In this document: piece by piece, positions 33,708-42,123 of the stretch
Position numbering within the stretch: position 1 is the first letter of the stretch
How the letters are laid out: every line of letters starts with the position of its first letter
Origin: Sinorhizobium terangae
GTDB lineage: Bacteria; Pseudomonadota; Alphaproteobacteria; Rhizobiales; Rhizobiaceae
Assembly (NCBI RefSeq): GCF_029714365.1
Contig: NZ_CP121659.1
Span: 2,356,001 to 2,420,000 of the forward strand
DNA length: 64,000 nt
Reading direction: 5' to 3'
The notes under the pieces: model-generated
What the model was told of the DNA's origin: nothing
The model's input: only the letters and a program-made list of their open reading frames with translations
Database searches by the model: none
Position numbers and translations under genes: made by a program

Positions 33708-36151
33708 GCTCTCAGTCTTTCATTCGAGGGATCCCAGAGCGGCTGGTCCGGCTGAACCACCGCCTTGAAACGGTCACCGAAAATCTCGACCTCGATTTCC
33801 TGGCCGGGTATGGCGAGATCCGCACGCAACATGCCGAGCGCGATCGACTTGCCGACACGATAGCCCCAGTTTCCGGAGGTCGTCTCGCCGACGACCTCGC
33901 CGCCCGACCATAGCGTCGACATGTAAGGCGCGTCACAGTCACCCGCCTCGACCGTTAGAGTGACGAAGCGCTTACTGACACCCTGCTGCTTCTCGCGCTC
34001 CAGCGCCGCCTTGCCCTTGAAGCTCGGCTTCGACCAGTCGACGAAGCGTTCGAGCCCGCCCTGCAAAATCGTGTAGTCGGTCGAGAGATCGCCCTTCCAG
34101 GCGCGATAGCCCTTTTCGATGCGCAGACTGTCGAGCGCCTCCATGCCGAAGGGCTTGAGACCGTGCTTCTGGCCAGCCGCCCAAACCACGTCGAAGATCG
34201 CCGCCGTGTCACCCACCTTCGTGTGGATTTCCCAGCCGAGCTCGCCGGCGAAGGAGACCCGAACGAGCTGGCAATACCGTCCGGCGATATGCGCCGTCTG
34301 ATGCGTGAGCCAGCCTTTCGAAAGGTCGGCGTCGGACACTTCAGCAAGGATGTCGCGCGACTTCGGTCCGGTGAGGATCTGGCAGGAGAAATTCGCTGTC
34401 ACATCGTCGAGGATGAAGGCGGCGCCGGCCGGGCGGTGTTTCTGCAGCCACTCGAAGTCATGCCATTGCGCCGTTGCTGCGGTGATCAGAAAGAAGAAAT
34501 CCTCCTCGATCGCCATCACCGACATTTCCGTGACGATGCGGCCCTTGTCGTCGGCGAAATAGGCCAGGCCGATGCGGCCGGGCTTCGGCACGCGGCCGGT
34601 GATGAGGCCGGAGAGCCATTCACGCGCGCCCTCGCCCTTCAGCCGGAAGCGCGAGAAGCCCGGCAGGTCGAGGATACCGGCCGCATCGCGGACCGCCAGG
34701 CACTCCGCTTCGATGCGTTTTGCCCACGGCCCTTCGCGGTCCCAGGTCTGCGTCGCTTCCTCGGAAGTGTCGTCGCCGGGCTTTGCATACCACATAGCGC
34801 GCTCCCAGCCGTTATAGGGCTTGAACTGGGCGCCCAGCGCGGCGATCCGGTCGTGGATCGGCGACAGCTTCTTGTCGCGGCCTGCCGGCCAGTAATGTTT
34901 CGGAAAATGCATCGCATATTCGTGGCCGTAGATTTCCATGCCTTTCGCGATGCAATAGTCCTGGTCGGTATAGTCGGTGTAGCGCCGCGGATCGCAGGAC
35001 CACATGTCCCATTCCGTCTGGCCTTCGGTCACCCATTCTGCGAGCACCTTGCCTGCCCCACCCGCCTGGCAAATGCCGAAGGTGAAGACGCAGGCCTCGA
35101 AGGCGTTGGGTACGCCGGGCATCGGCCCGATCAGCGGATTGCCGTCCGGCGCGTAGGGGATCGGCCCGTTGATGACGCGCGAAAGGCCCGCCGTGCCGAG
35201 GATCGGCACCCGCTCCACCGCATCGTTCAGATACCATTCCAATCTTTCCAGATCGTCCGGAAAGAGCTGGAAGGAGAAATCCTCCGGCATCGGATCGTCG
35301 GGTGTTACCCAGTGTGCGCGGCAATTCTTCTCGTAAGGCCCGAGGTTCATGCCGTATTTCTCCTGCCGGAGATAATAGGAGGAGTCGACATCGCGGAGCA
35401 GCGGCAGCTTGTGCCCTGCCTCCTTCGACCAGGCGGCAAGCTCGGGGATTTCATCGAACAGAATATATTGATGGCTCATCACCATCATCGGCACGTCGCG
35501 TCCGAACAGCTTGCCGACCTCGCGGGCATAATAGCCGGCGGCGTTGACGACGTATTCGCAGCGAATCTCGCCTTGCTGCGTGGAGATCACCCACTCATCG
35601 TTTTCGCGCCGTGCCCCGGTGACGGGACAGAAGCGGATAATCTTCGCACCTAGGTCGCGCGCGCCCTTGGCGAGCGCCTGGGTAAGCTGCGCCGGGTCGA
35701 TATCACCGTCATGGGGATCATAGAGCGCGCCGGTCAGCTCGTGGGTTTCGAGGAAGGGATAGCGGCTGCGCATCTCGTCGGGCGTCAGGATGTCGAGATC
35801 CATGCCCTGGTAGCGCCCCATGCCGACGACGCGCTTGAACTCCTGCAGCCGTTCCTTCGAATGACCGAGGCGGATCGACCCGGTGACGTGATAGTTCATC
35901 GGATAGCCGACCAGCGTCCCCAGCTCGCGGTAGAGCGCGGCGGAATAGCGCTGCATGTTCATGATCGACCAGGACGACGAGAAGGTCGGCACATTGCCGG
36001 CCGCATGCCAGGTCGAGCCCGCAGTCAACTCGTTCTTTTCCAGAAGCACGCAGTCGGTCCAGCCGGCCTTGGCAAGATGATAGAGCGAGGAGGCGCCAAC
36101 GGCTCCCCCGCCGATGATCACGACGCGCGCGTGAGACGGCAAATTCGACAT
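33704..36151 (-). CDS. FAD-dependent methylamine dehydrogenase with GcvT domains, dimethylglycine dehydrogenase-like
   Basis: An 815-residue paralogue of the next gene. The dinucleotide fold is VVIIGGGAVGASSLYHLAKAG. TAGSTWHAAG carries His49 for covalent FAD. LLRDVDSSYYLRQEKYGM and GPYE resemble mammalian DMGDH. Folate-binding GcvT domains occupy roughly residues 430-815. It would convert dimethylglycine to sarcosine with formation of 5,10-methylene-tetrahydrofolate. GAGGGAA precedes the ATG. First gene of the minus-strand operon and divergent from a LysR gene, with a LysR-type box between. The exact substrate is inferred from resemblance and neighbours. Confidence 0.88.
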   Translation of the reverse strand: MSNLPSHARVVIIGGGAVGASSLYHLAKAGWTDCVLLEKNELTAGSTWHAAGNVPTFSSSWSIMNMQRYSAALYRELGTLVGYPMNYHVTGSIRLGHSKERLQEFKRVVGMGRYQGMDLDILTPDEMRSRYPFLETHELTGALYDPHDGDIDPAQLTQALAKGARDLGAKIIRFCPVTGARRENDEWVISTQQGEIRCEYVVNAAGYYAREVGKLFGRDVPMMVMSHQYILFDEIPELAAWSKEAGHKLPLLRDVDSSYYLRQEKYGMNLGPYEKNCRAHWVTPDDPMPEDFSFQLFPDDLERLEWYLNDAVERVPILGTAGLSRVINGPIPYAPDGNPLIGPMPGVPNAFEACVFTFGICQAGGAGKVLAEWVTEGQTEWDMWSCDPRRYTDYTDQDYCIAKGMEIYGHEYAMHFPKHYWPAGRDKKLSPIHDRIAALGAQFKPYNGWERAMWYAKPGDDTSEEATQTWDREGPWAKRIEAECLAVRDAAGILDLPGFSRFRLKGEGAREWLSGLITGRVPKPGRIGLAYFADDKGRIVTEMSVMAIEEDFFFLITAATAQWHDFEWLQKHRPAGAAFILDDVTANFSCQILTGPKSRDILAEVSDADLSKGWLTHQTAHIAGRYCQLVRVSFAGELGWEIHTKVGDTAAIFDVVWAAGQKHGLKPFGMEALDSLRIEKGYRAWKGDLSTDYTILQGGLERFVDWSKPSFKGKAALEREKQQGVSKRFVTLTVEAGDCDAPYMSTLWSGGEVVGETTSGNWGYRVGKSIALGMLRADLAIPGQEIEVEIFGDRFKAVVQPDQPLWDPSNERLRA

Positions 36152-36225
36152 GCGTAGTTCCCTCTTTTGAGGGGATATTTGACGAGGAAAATAAGGCCAT
36201 CAAGCAGCGGAACGAGGTATTATTG

Positions 36226-36240
36226 ATCGAAGATTTCGAT
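36226..36240. promoter_or_regulatory. LysR-type T-N11-A box
   Basis: ATCGAAGATTTCGAT has inverted arms ATCGAA/TTCGAT and contains T-N11-A. It lies 38 nt upstream of the LysR gene and 75 nt upstream of the DMGDH-like gene, the usual place for a regulator binding site between divergent genes. Confidence 0.6.
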
Positions 36241-36277
36241 TAGGATCGGCTCGTTCTAAAGGCGGCGTGTCGCAAAG

Positions 36278-37129
36278 ATGCAAGTTGAACTGATTGAGAC
36301 ATTTCTGGACCTGATGGAAACGCGAAGCTTCAACCGCACGGCCGAGCGGCTGAACATCACGCAGTCGACCGTTTCCCATCGCGTGAAGGCGCTGGAGGCG
36401 CAGTTCAACCGCAAGCTCTTCACCCGCAGCAAGGGCGGCACGGTACCGACTGCTTCGGGCCTGCGCTTTCTCGACTACGCGAAAGCACTTCAAAATCAAT
36501 GGCATGAAGCAACGCGCGCGGTCGCCAATGCCGGCGCTTTCGAACGTTCGATGCGGCTGGGGATCCAGCACGATCTCGCCGAGACCCTTGCCGGAGACTG
36601 GCTGGCCGCCATCCGCCGCGAGCTGCCGCAGACCGAAATTTACATGGAGGCGGATTATTCCAACCAGATGAACCGCGATCTCGCGGCCGGAGAGCTTGAC
36701 CTGGCGATCCTCTATACGCCCCACTACCTGCCCGATCTTCACTATGAACGGATCGGCGAACTGCATTACATACTCGTCAGCACACAAGCCCGCGACATAG
36801 CCGGCGTGAAGCCCGAGACCTATATCCGCTCCAGCTATTCGCCGGCTTTCGACCGCGCCCACCGCCTCGCCTTGCCGCATCTTTCCGCCGCGCCGCTTGC
36901 CGCCGGGCAGAATATGGCGATCACCGGGCTGCTTCGCGCCCTCGGCGGTGCCGCCTATGTAACGAAGGCCACCGCCGTGCGCCTCTCCGAAGACGGCGCC
37001 GCCGCAACGGTCGCCGACGCGCCGGTCATCCCACAGGCCATCTACGCGGCGACCAGCCTCCGCACCCGCCATGCGCATCAGCACCGCAAGATCATCGGGG
37101 CAATGGAGGGGCTGCTGTTTGGTTTTTAG
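36278..37129 (+). CDS. LysR-family regulator of the demethylation operon
   Basis: A 283-residue protein. The winged helix-turn-helix at the N-terminus (MQVELIETFLDLMETRSFN; NITQSTVSHRVKALEAQFN) is followed by an effector domain (MRLGIQHDLAETLAGDWL). It is divergent from the DMGDH-like gene, with a T-N11-A dyad between them, so it probably controls the DMGDH-SarDH-MttB operon. The effector is unknown; a methylated glycine is a reasonable guess. Confidence 0.9.
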   Translation: MQVELIETFLDLMETRSFNRTAERLNITQSTVSHRVKALEAQFNRKLFTRSKGGTVPTASGLRFLDYAKALQNQWHEATRAVANAGAFERSMRLGIQHDLAETLAGDWLAAIRRELPQTEIYMEADYSNQMNRDLAAGELDLAILYTPHYLPDLHYERIGELHYILVSTQARDIAGVKPETYIRSSYSPAFDRAHRLALPHLSAAPLAAGQNMAITGLLRALGGAAYVTKATAVRLSEDGAAATVADAPVIPQAIYAATSLRTRHAHQHRKIIGAMEGLLFGF

Positions 37130-37159
37130 CGCATCGGCCAAACAAAGACTGTTGTGGAA

Positions 37160-37274
37160 ATTGCCCCTCACCCTAACCCTCTCCCCGCACGCGGAGAGAG
37201 GGAACCCGGGGCCGGCGCGGCATATCCCTTCTCCCTGCATGCGGGGAGAAGGTGCCGGCAGGTGGATGAGGGGG
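37160..37274. repeat. Intergenic mosaic repeat, family A
   Basis: It runs from GCCCCTCACCCTAACCCTCT through CTCCCCGCACGCGGAGAGAG and CCTTCTCCCTGCATGCGGGG to GGTGCCGGCAGGTGGATGAG. It has the same order of blocks as the copy at 31082-31247, between a LysR gene and a convergent hydrolase gene. Confidence 0.85.
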
Positions 37275-37306
37275 CGAACGCAGGCGAAGCCGTATAGCGC
37301 ATCCCC

Positions 37307-38989
37307 TCATCTCTCCTTGAATTGCGCCTTCAGCCGCGTGACATCCTCGGGTGTGACCGCCGGCGGATCGGTGACCGCCATCCAGGCATCGATATAGTGC
37401 TCCGGCGCATAGACATGGCCGTAACCGATCGGCGACGTCGTCGCCAAAGCCATGTCGGCGAGAAGCTGCAGCCCGGTCACCACTGGAAACCAGCTGAACG
37501 CCGGCGAGACATCCGGCCCCCGCGGCGCCTCCATCCATTGCGGCTCGCGATAGAAGGAATGGGGATCGAAAAACGTCACTGGATCGCTCGCATATTGCAG
37601 ATAGACAATCCGCATCGCGCCCCAGCGCGCGCCCGGGATATCAAGCGCATTCTTCTGGTTCGTGAAGCGGATGATCGAACCGTCCCGGTAGCGCGGCAGC
37701 CAGGCCGGGGACTTCGGATCGCGATCGGCCGTCACCGATTGCCACAACCCGCTCGTAAAGGGGGGGCCGCTCCAGAGCGCACCCTGAAAGGGATCGCTGA
37801 TGACGTCGAAGAGATCGACTGAGCCTTGCGAATTCATCGCGCCAAGGCTCAGGCCGTGGAGATAGAGCTTAGGCCGCCGGTCCTTTGGCAGCGTCCGCCA
37901 ATAGCTGTAGACCTCGTCGAACAACGCGTTGGCAGCGTCGGCCCCGTAGCCCGGCTCGACCAGCAGTGACAGCCAGCTTGTGAGATAGGAATACTGGACT
38001 GCGATGCTCGCGACATCGCCGTGCAGCAGGTATTCGACGGTATCGAGCGCTGCCGGATCGATCCAGCCCGTGCCGGTCGGCACGACGACGATCAGCGACT
38101 TGCGTTTGAAGCCGCCGGCGCGCTTCAGCTCTTCGAGCGCGAGCTTGGCGCGATCTCTCGCGGTCTCGGCAGAATTCAGCCCCACATAGACCCGTACGGG
38201 GTTCTGCGCCTCTCCGCCGAAGAAGGCGCCGATTTCGGCAGCCGTCGGGCCGGAGGCGATAAACTGACGGCCCTGCCTCCCAAGCTCATCCCAGTTGACC
38301 AGCGATGCGGCGCTGCCCGTCTTCGTCGGATCCGACGGTGGCGGCACGTCGGCATCGATATAGGCATCGAGGGTCTGGAACGAACTGTCGGCGGCACGCA
38401 ATGCCAATTTGAAGATCAAGCCATCGGCCACGGACCAGAAAAGTGCAATCGCTGCGAGCCCGCCGATCGCCCTCGCGATGGGGCGGGTCACAAGGCGCTC
38501 CAGCATGCGCGAGAGAAAATGGAACGTCAGCCGGAACAGCCGCGCCAGAAAGACGAGCAAGACGAAGACCGACGCGGCGGTGAGACCGAGCTTCAGGGGT
38601 TCCGCCGTTTCGATCGGTTCGAGTCCCATGATGTTTCGGACGGTGTTCTGCCATCCCGCGGTCTGCCACAGGAACACCGCAACCGCCGCACCGCAGACGA
38701 GGCCCGCCACGATCTTCAGCGTGTGTTGGCGCCGCGGCGAGGCGTCGGGCAGCTCGAAAAAGGACCAGAGCCAGCGCAGGAACACGCCGATCGCATAGCC
38801 GGCCGCAAGCGAGAGGCCGGATATCGCTCCCTGGATCAGATAGGGCCGCGGGATAAGGCTCGGAGTCAGCGAGACGGCGAAAAACAGCACGCCAACGAGC
38901 AGCCCGGTCGCAGAAAACGGATCCCAGAAGCTTGCGGGATGGCTTGAGAGCTCCGGCCTCGACATGTCCGTCCGTTGAAGGTGTTCCAT
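37307..38989 (-). CDS. Membrane-anchored alpha/beta-hydrolase family protein
   Basis: A 560-residue protein. Four or so membrane helices lie in the first 200 residues (ATGLLVGVLFFAVSLTPSLI; LSLAAGYAIGVFLRWLW; LVCGAAVAVFLWQTAG; SVFVLLVFLARLF; then GGLAAIALFWSVADGLIF). A C-terminal catalytic domain holds the nucleophile elbow LHGLSLGAM and a late His region (YGHVYAPEHYIDAW). The layout fits the paired alpha/beta-hydrolase N-terminal and catalytic families (PF15420/PF10081 type, from memory). The ATG at 38989 has GGAGG five bases upstream; a longer frame to 39082 is rejected. Substrate unknown. Confidence 0.85.
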   Translation of the reverse strand: MEHLQRTDMSRPELSSHPASFWDPFSATGLLVGVLFFAVSLTPSLIPRPYLIQGAISGLSLAAGYAIGVFLRWLWSFFELPDASPRRQHTLKIVAGLVCGAAVAVFLWQTAGWQNTVRNIMGLEPIETAEPLKLGLTAASVFVLLVFLARLFRLTFHFLSRMLERLVTRPIARAIGGLAAIALFWSVADGLIFKLALRAADSSFQTLDAYIDADVPPPSDPTKTGSAASLVNWDELGRQGRQFIASGPTAAEIGAFFGGEAQNPVRVYVGLNSAETARDRAKLALEELKRAGGFKRKSLIVVVPTGTGWIDPAALDTVEYLLHGDVASIAVQYSYLTSWLSLLVEPGYGADAANALFDEVYSYWRTLPKDRRPKLYLHGLSLGAMNSQGSVDLFDVISDPFQGALWSGPPFTSGLWQSVTADRDPKSPAWLPRYRDGSIIRFTNQKNALDIPGARWGAMRIVYLQYASDPVTFFDPHSFYREPQWMEAPRGPDVSPAFSWFPVVTGLQLLADMALATTSPIGYGHVYAPEHYIDAWMAVTDPPAVTPEDVTRLKAQFKER

Positions 38990-39093
38990 GCGACCCTCCA
39001 CTCTACAGGCACTATCACCGGAATGTCCGGCGCGGGCGACACGCGCAGGGAGCAATGTCGCCTCGCACTCTCTTGCAGTCAATTGTTGCGCAC

Positions 39094-39195
39094 GAGCATT
39101 TTGCAGTCAGGTGGAATCACCTGACGTCGCACAAATGCGGCAAAAACAAACACTTAGCGCGGCGGCGCGAACGCACGTAAGCGCATCCCGCTCTA
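39094..39195. repeat. Dispersed ~100-bp repeat, family B, copy 2
   Basis: It begins GAGCATTTTGCAGTCAG, contains the palindrome CAGGTGGAATCACCTG and ends AAGCGCATCCCGCTCTA. Almost the same as the copy at 59994-60098 apart from a few substitutions. It lies between the membrane hydrolase and Lrp genes and ends next to the Lrp stop codon. Confidence 0.88.
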
Positions 39196-39651
39196 AATGC
39201 GCCGCTCCTTGATCGTGTTCATCACAAAGCTCGTCTCGATCGAGGCGACACATTTCAACCGGGCGATCTTTTCCTTGATGAAGCGCTCATACTGTTCGAG
39301 GCCGGCGCTCATAACCTTCAGCACATAGTCACGCGAGCCTGTGACAAGGTGGCATTCGAGCACCTCGTCCCAGCCGCGGATGGCCTCCTCGAACATCACG
39401 ATCTCGTCCTCATGCTGACGGCTGAGCCGCACTGTCGCGATCGCCGTCATCGTCCAGCCTTCAATCGCCGGATCGACGAGCGCTGTGTAACCGCGGATGA
39501 CGCCGCTTTCCTCCAACCGTCGCAGGCGCCTGAGACAGGGCGAAGCCGACAGCCCAACCCTCTCGGCGAGTTCGTTGTTGGTAATCCTGGCGTCGGCCAG
39601 CAATTCCTTCAAAATCCGGCGATCCATTTCATCGGCAATTTTCTGCGTCAT
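39193..39651 (-). CDS. Lrp/AsnC-family transcriptional regulator
   Basis: A 152-residue protein with helix-turn-helix DEMDRRILKELLADARITN and NELAERVGLSASPCLRRLRR, then the RAM domain (VLECHLVTGSRDYVLKVMSA). The ATG at 39651 is chosen because the family N-terminus starts there. The frame extends upstream into the divergent gene without similarity. It is divergent from a PLP-dependent lyase gene, an arrangement like mdeR-mdeA in pseudomonads, and a perfect 12-bp palindrome sits just upstream of its start. Confidence 0.92.
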   Translation of the reverse strand: MTQKIADEMDRRILKELLADARITNNELAERVGLSASPCLRRLRRLEESGVIRGYTALVDPAIEGWTMTAIATVRLSRQHEDEIVMFEEAIRGWDEVLECHLVTGSRDYVLKVMSAGLEQYERFIKEKIARLKCVASIETSFVMNTIKERRI

Positions 39652-39666
39652 ATCTCTTCGGCTCCG

Positions 39667-39678
39667 GCAAATATTTGC
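39667..39678. promoter_or_regulatory. Candidate Lrp operator, 12-bp palindrome
   Basis: GCAAATATTTGC is a perfect palindrome 15 nt upstream of the Lrp ATG. A further GCAAAT half-site lies at 39700-39705. A TATAAT at 39731-39736 could be the -10 box of the divergent lyase gene. Confidence 0.5.
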
Positions 39679-39772
39679 TCCCATCAAAGCGAAGTGATCG
39701 CAAATAGCAAGGATCGGTCCAAGCGTCTGATATAATTTGGCAGTTAGTCGAGTTCCTTCGAGGAGAAAAGCC

Positions 39773-41056
39773 ATGACCGCGCCCCATCCTTCCAAGACCC
39801 ACATCGGCAACCACAAGCTGCACCCCGAAACCCTCATGCTGAACTATGGTTACGATCCGGAACTCTCGGAGGGCGCAGTCAAGCCGCCGGTATTTCTGAC
39901 GTCCACGTTCGTTTTCCGCTCGGCCGAGGAAGGCCGCGACTTCTTCGATTTCGTTTCGGGGCGGCGCGAACCGCCGGCGGGCGTTGGCGCAGGGCTCGTC
40001 TATTCGCGCTTCAATCATCCAAACAGCGAAATCGTTGAGGACCGGCTGACTGTCTTTGAGCGGGCCGAAAGCGGCGCCGTCTTCTCGTCCGGCATGGCGG
40101 CAATCGCGACGACGCTGCTCGCCTTCGTGCGCCCGGGTGACTCCATCCTGCATTCGCAACCGCTTTACGGCGGCACCGAAACGCTGCTCGCCAAGACCTT
40201 CCTCAATCTCAACGTCTCGGCGGTCGGTTTTGCCGATGGGATCGACGAGGCAGCCGTCAGGACAGCGGCAGAAGAGGCGATGACAAAGGGACGCGTCGCC
40301 GTCATCCTCGTCGAGACGCCCGCCAACCCCACCAACAGCCTCGTCGATATCGCCATGATACGCCGCGTTGCCGACACGATCGGCGAAAAACAGGGGCATC
40401 GGCCGATCGTCGTTTGCGACAACACGCTGCTCGGCCCGGTCTTCCAGCACCCGATCGACCACGGTGCCGACCTCTCTCTTTACTCGCTGACCAAATATAT
40501 CGGCGGCCATTCCGATCTCATCGCCGGTGCGGTGCTTGGGCCGAAGGACATCATAAAGCAGATCAAGGCGCTGCGCGGCGCGATCGGCACTCAGCTTGAT
40601 CCGCACTCATGCTGGATGCTCGGCCGCTCGCTGGAAACGCTTGCTGTTCGCATGCACAAGGCGAACGACAATGCCCGCATCGTCGCCGAGTTCCTGCGTG
40701 ACCATCCGAAGGTCGAGCGGATCCATTACCTCCCCTTCCACGACGAGGCCTCACCTGTCGGGCGCGTCTTTGCCGCCCAGTCGACCGGCGCCGGCTCGAC
40801 CTTCTCCTTCGACATCGCCGGCGGCCAGGATGCCGCGTTCCGCTTCCTGAACGCGCTGCAGATCTTCAAGCTCGCCGTCAGCCTCGGCGGCACGGAATCG
40901 CTTGCAAGCCATCCAGCCGCGATGACGCATTCGGGCGTGCCGATCGAAGTGCGCCAGCGGATCGGCGTGCTCGAGTCGACTATCCGCCTGTCGATCGGCA
41001 TCGAGCATCCCGACGACCTTGTGGCCGACGTCGCCAACGCCCTGACGACCGTGTGA
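39773..41056 (+). CDS. Cys/Met-metabolism PLP-dependent enzyme (methionine gamma-lyase/cystathionine synthase family)
   Basis: A 427-residue fold-type I PLP enzyme. The PLP Lys is in [14 protein letters not shown], the cofactor Tyr/Arg region is [21 protein letters not shown], and substrate-site motifs are [13 protein letters not shown] and [18 protein letters not shown]. The loop [10 protein letters not shown] has Gly where methionine gamma-lyases have a catalytic Cys in LYGCT, so plain methionine gamma-lyase activity is uncertain. Cystathionine or O-acetylhomoserine chemistry is equally possible. The ATG at 39773 follows AGGAG. The divergent Lrp is the likely regulator. Confidence 0.9.
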   Translation: MTAPHPSKTHIGNHKLHPETLMLNYGYDPELSEGAVKPPVFLTSTFVFRSAEEGRDFFDFVSGRREPPAGVGAGLVYSRFNHPNSEIVEDRLTVFERAESGAVFSSGMAAIATTLLAFVRPGDSILHSQPLYGGTETLLAKTFLNLNVSAVGFADGIDEAAVRTAAEEAMTKGRVAVILVETPANPTNSLVDIAMIRRVADTIGEKQGHRPIVVCDNTLLGPVFQHPIDHGADLSLYSLTKYIGGHSDLIAGAVLGPKDIIKQIKALRGAIGTQLDPHSCWMLGRSLETLAVRMHKANDNARIVAEFLRDHPKVERIHYLPFHDEASPVGRVFAAQSTGAGSTFSFDIAGGQDAAFRFLNALQIFKLAVSLGGTESLASHPAAMTHSGVPIEVRQRIGVLESTIRLSIGIEHPDDLVADVANALTTV

Positions 41057-41064
41057 ATGTTCGC

Positions 41065-41442
41065 CTAGGCGGGGCGCGATTTGAGCTCCGCTGAATGCGA
41101 AAGGATATTGACGATGTTGCCGAACGGGTCGCGTAGAAAGAACCGCCGCACACCCCAAGGCTCATCGGTGATATCGTAGACGATCTCCGTACCGGCGTGC
41201 TTCGCGCTCCGATAGACCTCGTCCACGTCATCCACTTCGATCGAGAGCGCCGGCACCGGCGTTCCCGAGCCGCCTTCGATGGCGAAGCTCACCTGCGGCA
41301 TGGCGGAGCCGCCCTTCGCTGCGAAGGTGAGGATCCAGCCATGATCCATCACCACCTCGAGACCGAGCAGATCGGCATAAAAAGCGCGCGCACGCGGCGG
41401 ATCGGATGTCTGAAAATTGGGCACGATGCGTCGGACTGCCAT
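41065..41442 (-). CDS. VOC-family (glyoxalase/bleomycin-resistance-like) protein
   Basis: A 125-residue protein with the beta-alpha-beta-beta-beta units of the VOC fold: RRIVPNFQTSDPPRARAFYADLLGLEV and the second half VDDVDEVYRSAKHAGTEI, DPFGNIVNIL. GGAGGAGAG lies immediately upstream of the ATG at 41442; the in-frame ATG at 41454 lies before that site and is less likely. It converges with the PLP enzyme gene. The TetR gene lies 22 nt upstream on the same strand, so the two may be co-transcribed. The substrate is unknown. Confidence 0.85.
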   Translation of the reverse strand: MAVRRIVPNFQTSDPPRARAFYADLLGLEVVMDHGWILTFAAKGGSAMPQVSFAIEGGSGTPVPALSIEVDDVDEVYRSAKHAGTEIVYDITDEPWGVRRFFLRDPFGNIVNILSHSAELKSRPA

Positions 41443-41464
41443 GCTCTCCTCCATTTGGCCGGCG

Positions 41465-42049
41465 TCACCGGTTGGACAGCGCGCTTCTGATCAGCGATGC
41501 CGCCGCCATTCCCGCTGCCTCCATATAGCTCGGATCGCGATGGAGCAAAACGACGGCAAAGCTGCCGTCGAGGAGCAGTAGAACCTGACGCGCAAGTACG
41601 CCTGCGCCGTCTATCCCCTCCACTTCGAGGCTCTGGCGTAGCCAGTTCTCGAATTTCTTCTTATGCGCTGCCCCGATGCGCATCGCGGGATGCCCCGGCA
41701 TATTCGCCAGTTCGGCGGAGGTGCGCAGGAAGCCGCAGCCCTTCCATTTCGGGTGTCGGGCGGCGCGGGCGAGGTTGCGAAAGATACCCTCCACCTTTGT
41801 CGCCACATCGCCCTCGGTCTCGGCAAACCATTTCTGGAAGAGCGTGAGGTTCGGCTGATCGCGGCCGTCGAGATAGGCAGCAATCAGATCGTCCTTGCTG
41901 TCGAAATGATAATAGAGCGTGCGCTTCGTCACGCCGGCTGCTTCCGCCAGCGCCTCGACGCTGACGGCGCGGATGCCCTCCGCATAGAAAAGCTTGGCTG
42001 CGGCGGAAACAATACGGTCGCGGGTGGAGGAAGAGGCTGTCATGGTCAT
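41465..42049 (-). CDS. TetR-family transcriptional regulator
   Basis: A 194-residue regulator. The N-terminal helix-turn-helix is DRIVSAAAKLFYAEGIRAV with EAAGVTKRTLYYHFDSKDDL, followed by an all-helical ligand domain. It may start at 42049 or at the ATG two codons later (42043). A 24-bp dyad overlaps its start codon, indicating autoregulation, and would also cover the promoter of the divergent enoyl-CoA hydratase gene. Confidence 0.92.
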   Translation of the reverse strand: MTMTASSSTRDRIVSAAAKLFYAEGIRAVSVEALAEAAGVTKRTLYYHFDSKDDLIAAYLDGRDQPNLTLFQKWFAETEGDVATKVEGIFRNLARAARHPKWKGCGFLRTSAELANMPGHPAMRIGAAHKKKFENWLRQSLEVEGIDGAGVLARQVLLLLDGSFAVVLLHRDPSYMEAAGMAAASLIRSALSNR

Positions 42050-42072
42050 GTATACCGACTAGTGAATATACA
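42049..42072. promoter_or_regulatory. TetR operator-like dyad
   Basis: Half-sites TGTATA (42049-42054) and TATACA (42067-42072) are inverted around a centred palindrome ACTAGT (42058-42063). The dyad begins at the TetR start codon and ends 51 nt before the enoyl-CoA hydratase ATG. Confidence 0.65.
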
Positions 42073-42123
42073 TCTGTTTATCGCTCGCCTAGCCTGCTTC
42101 CGTCAACGCCACGGGAGATCGCC

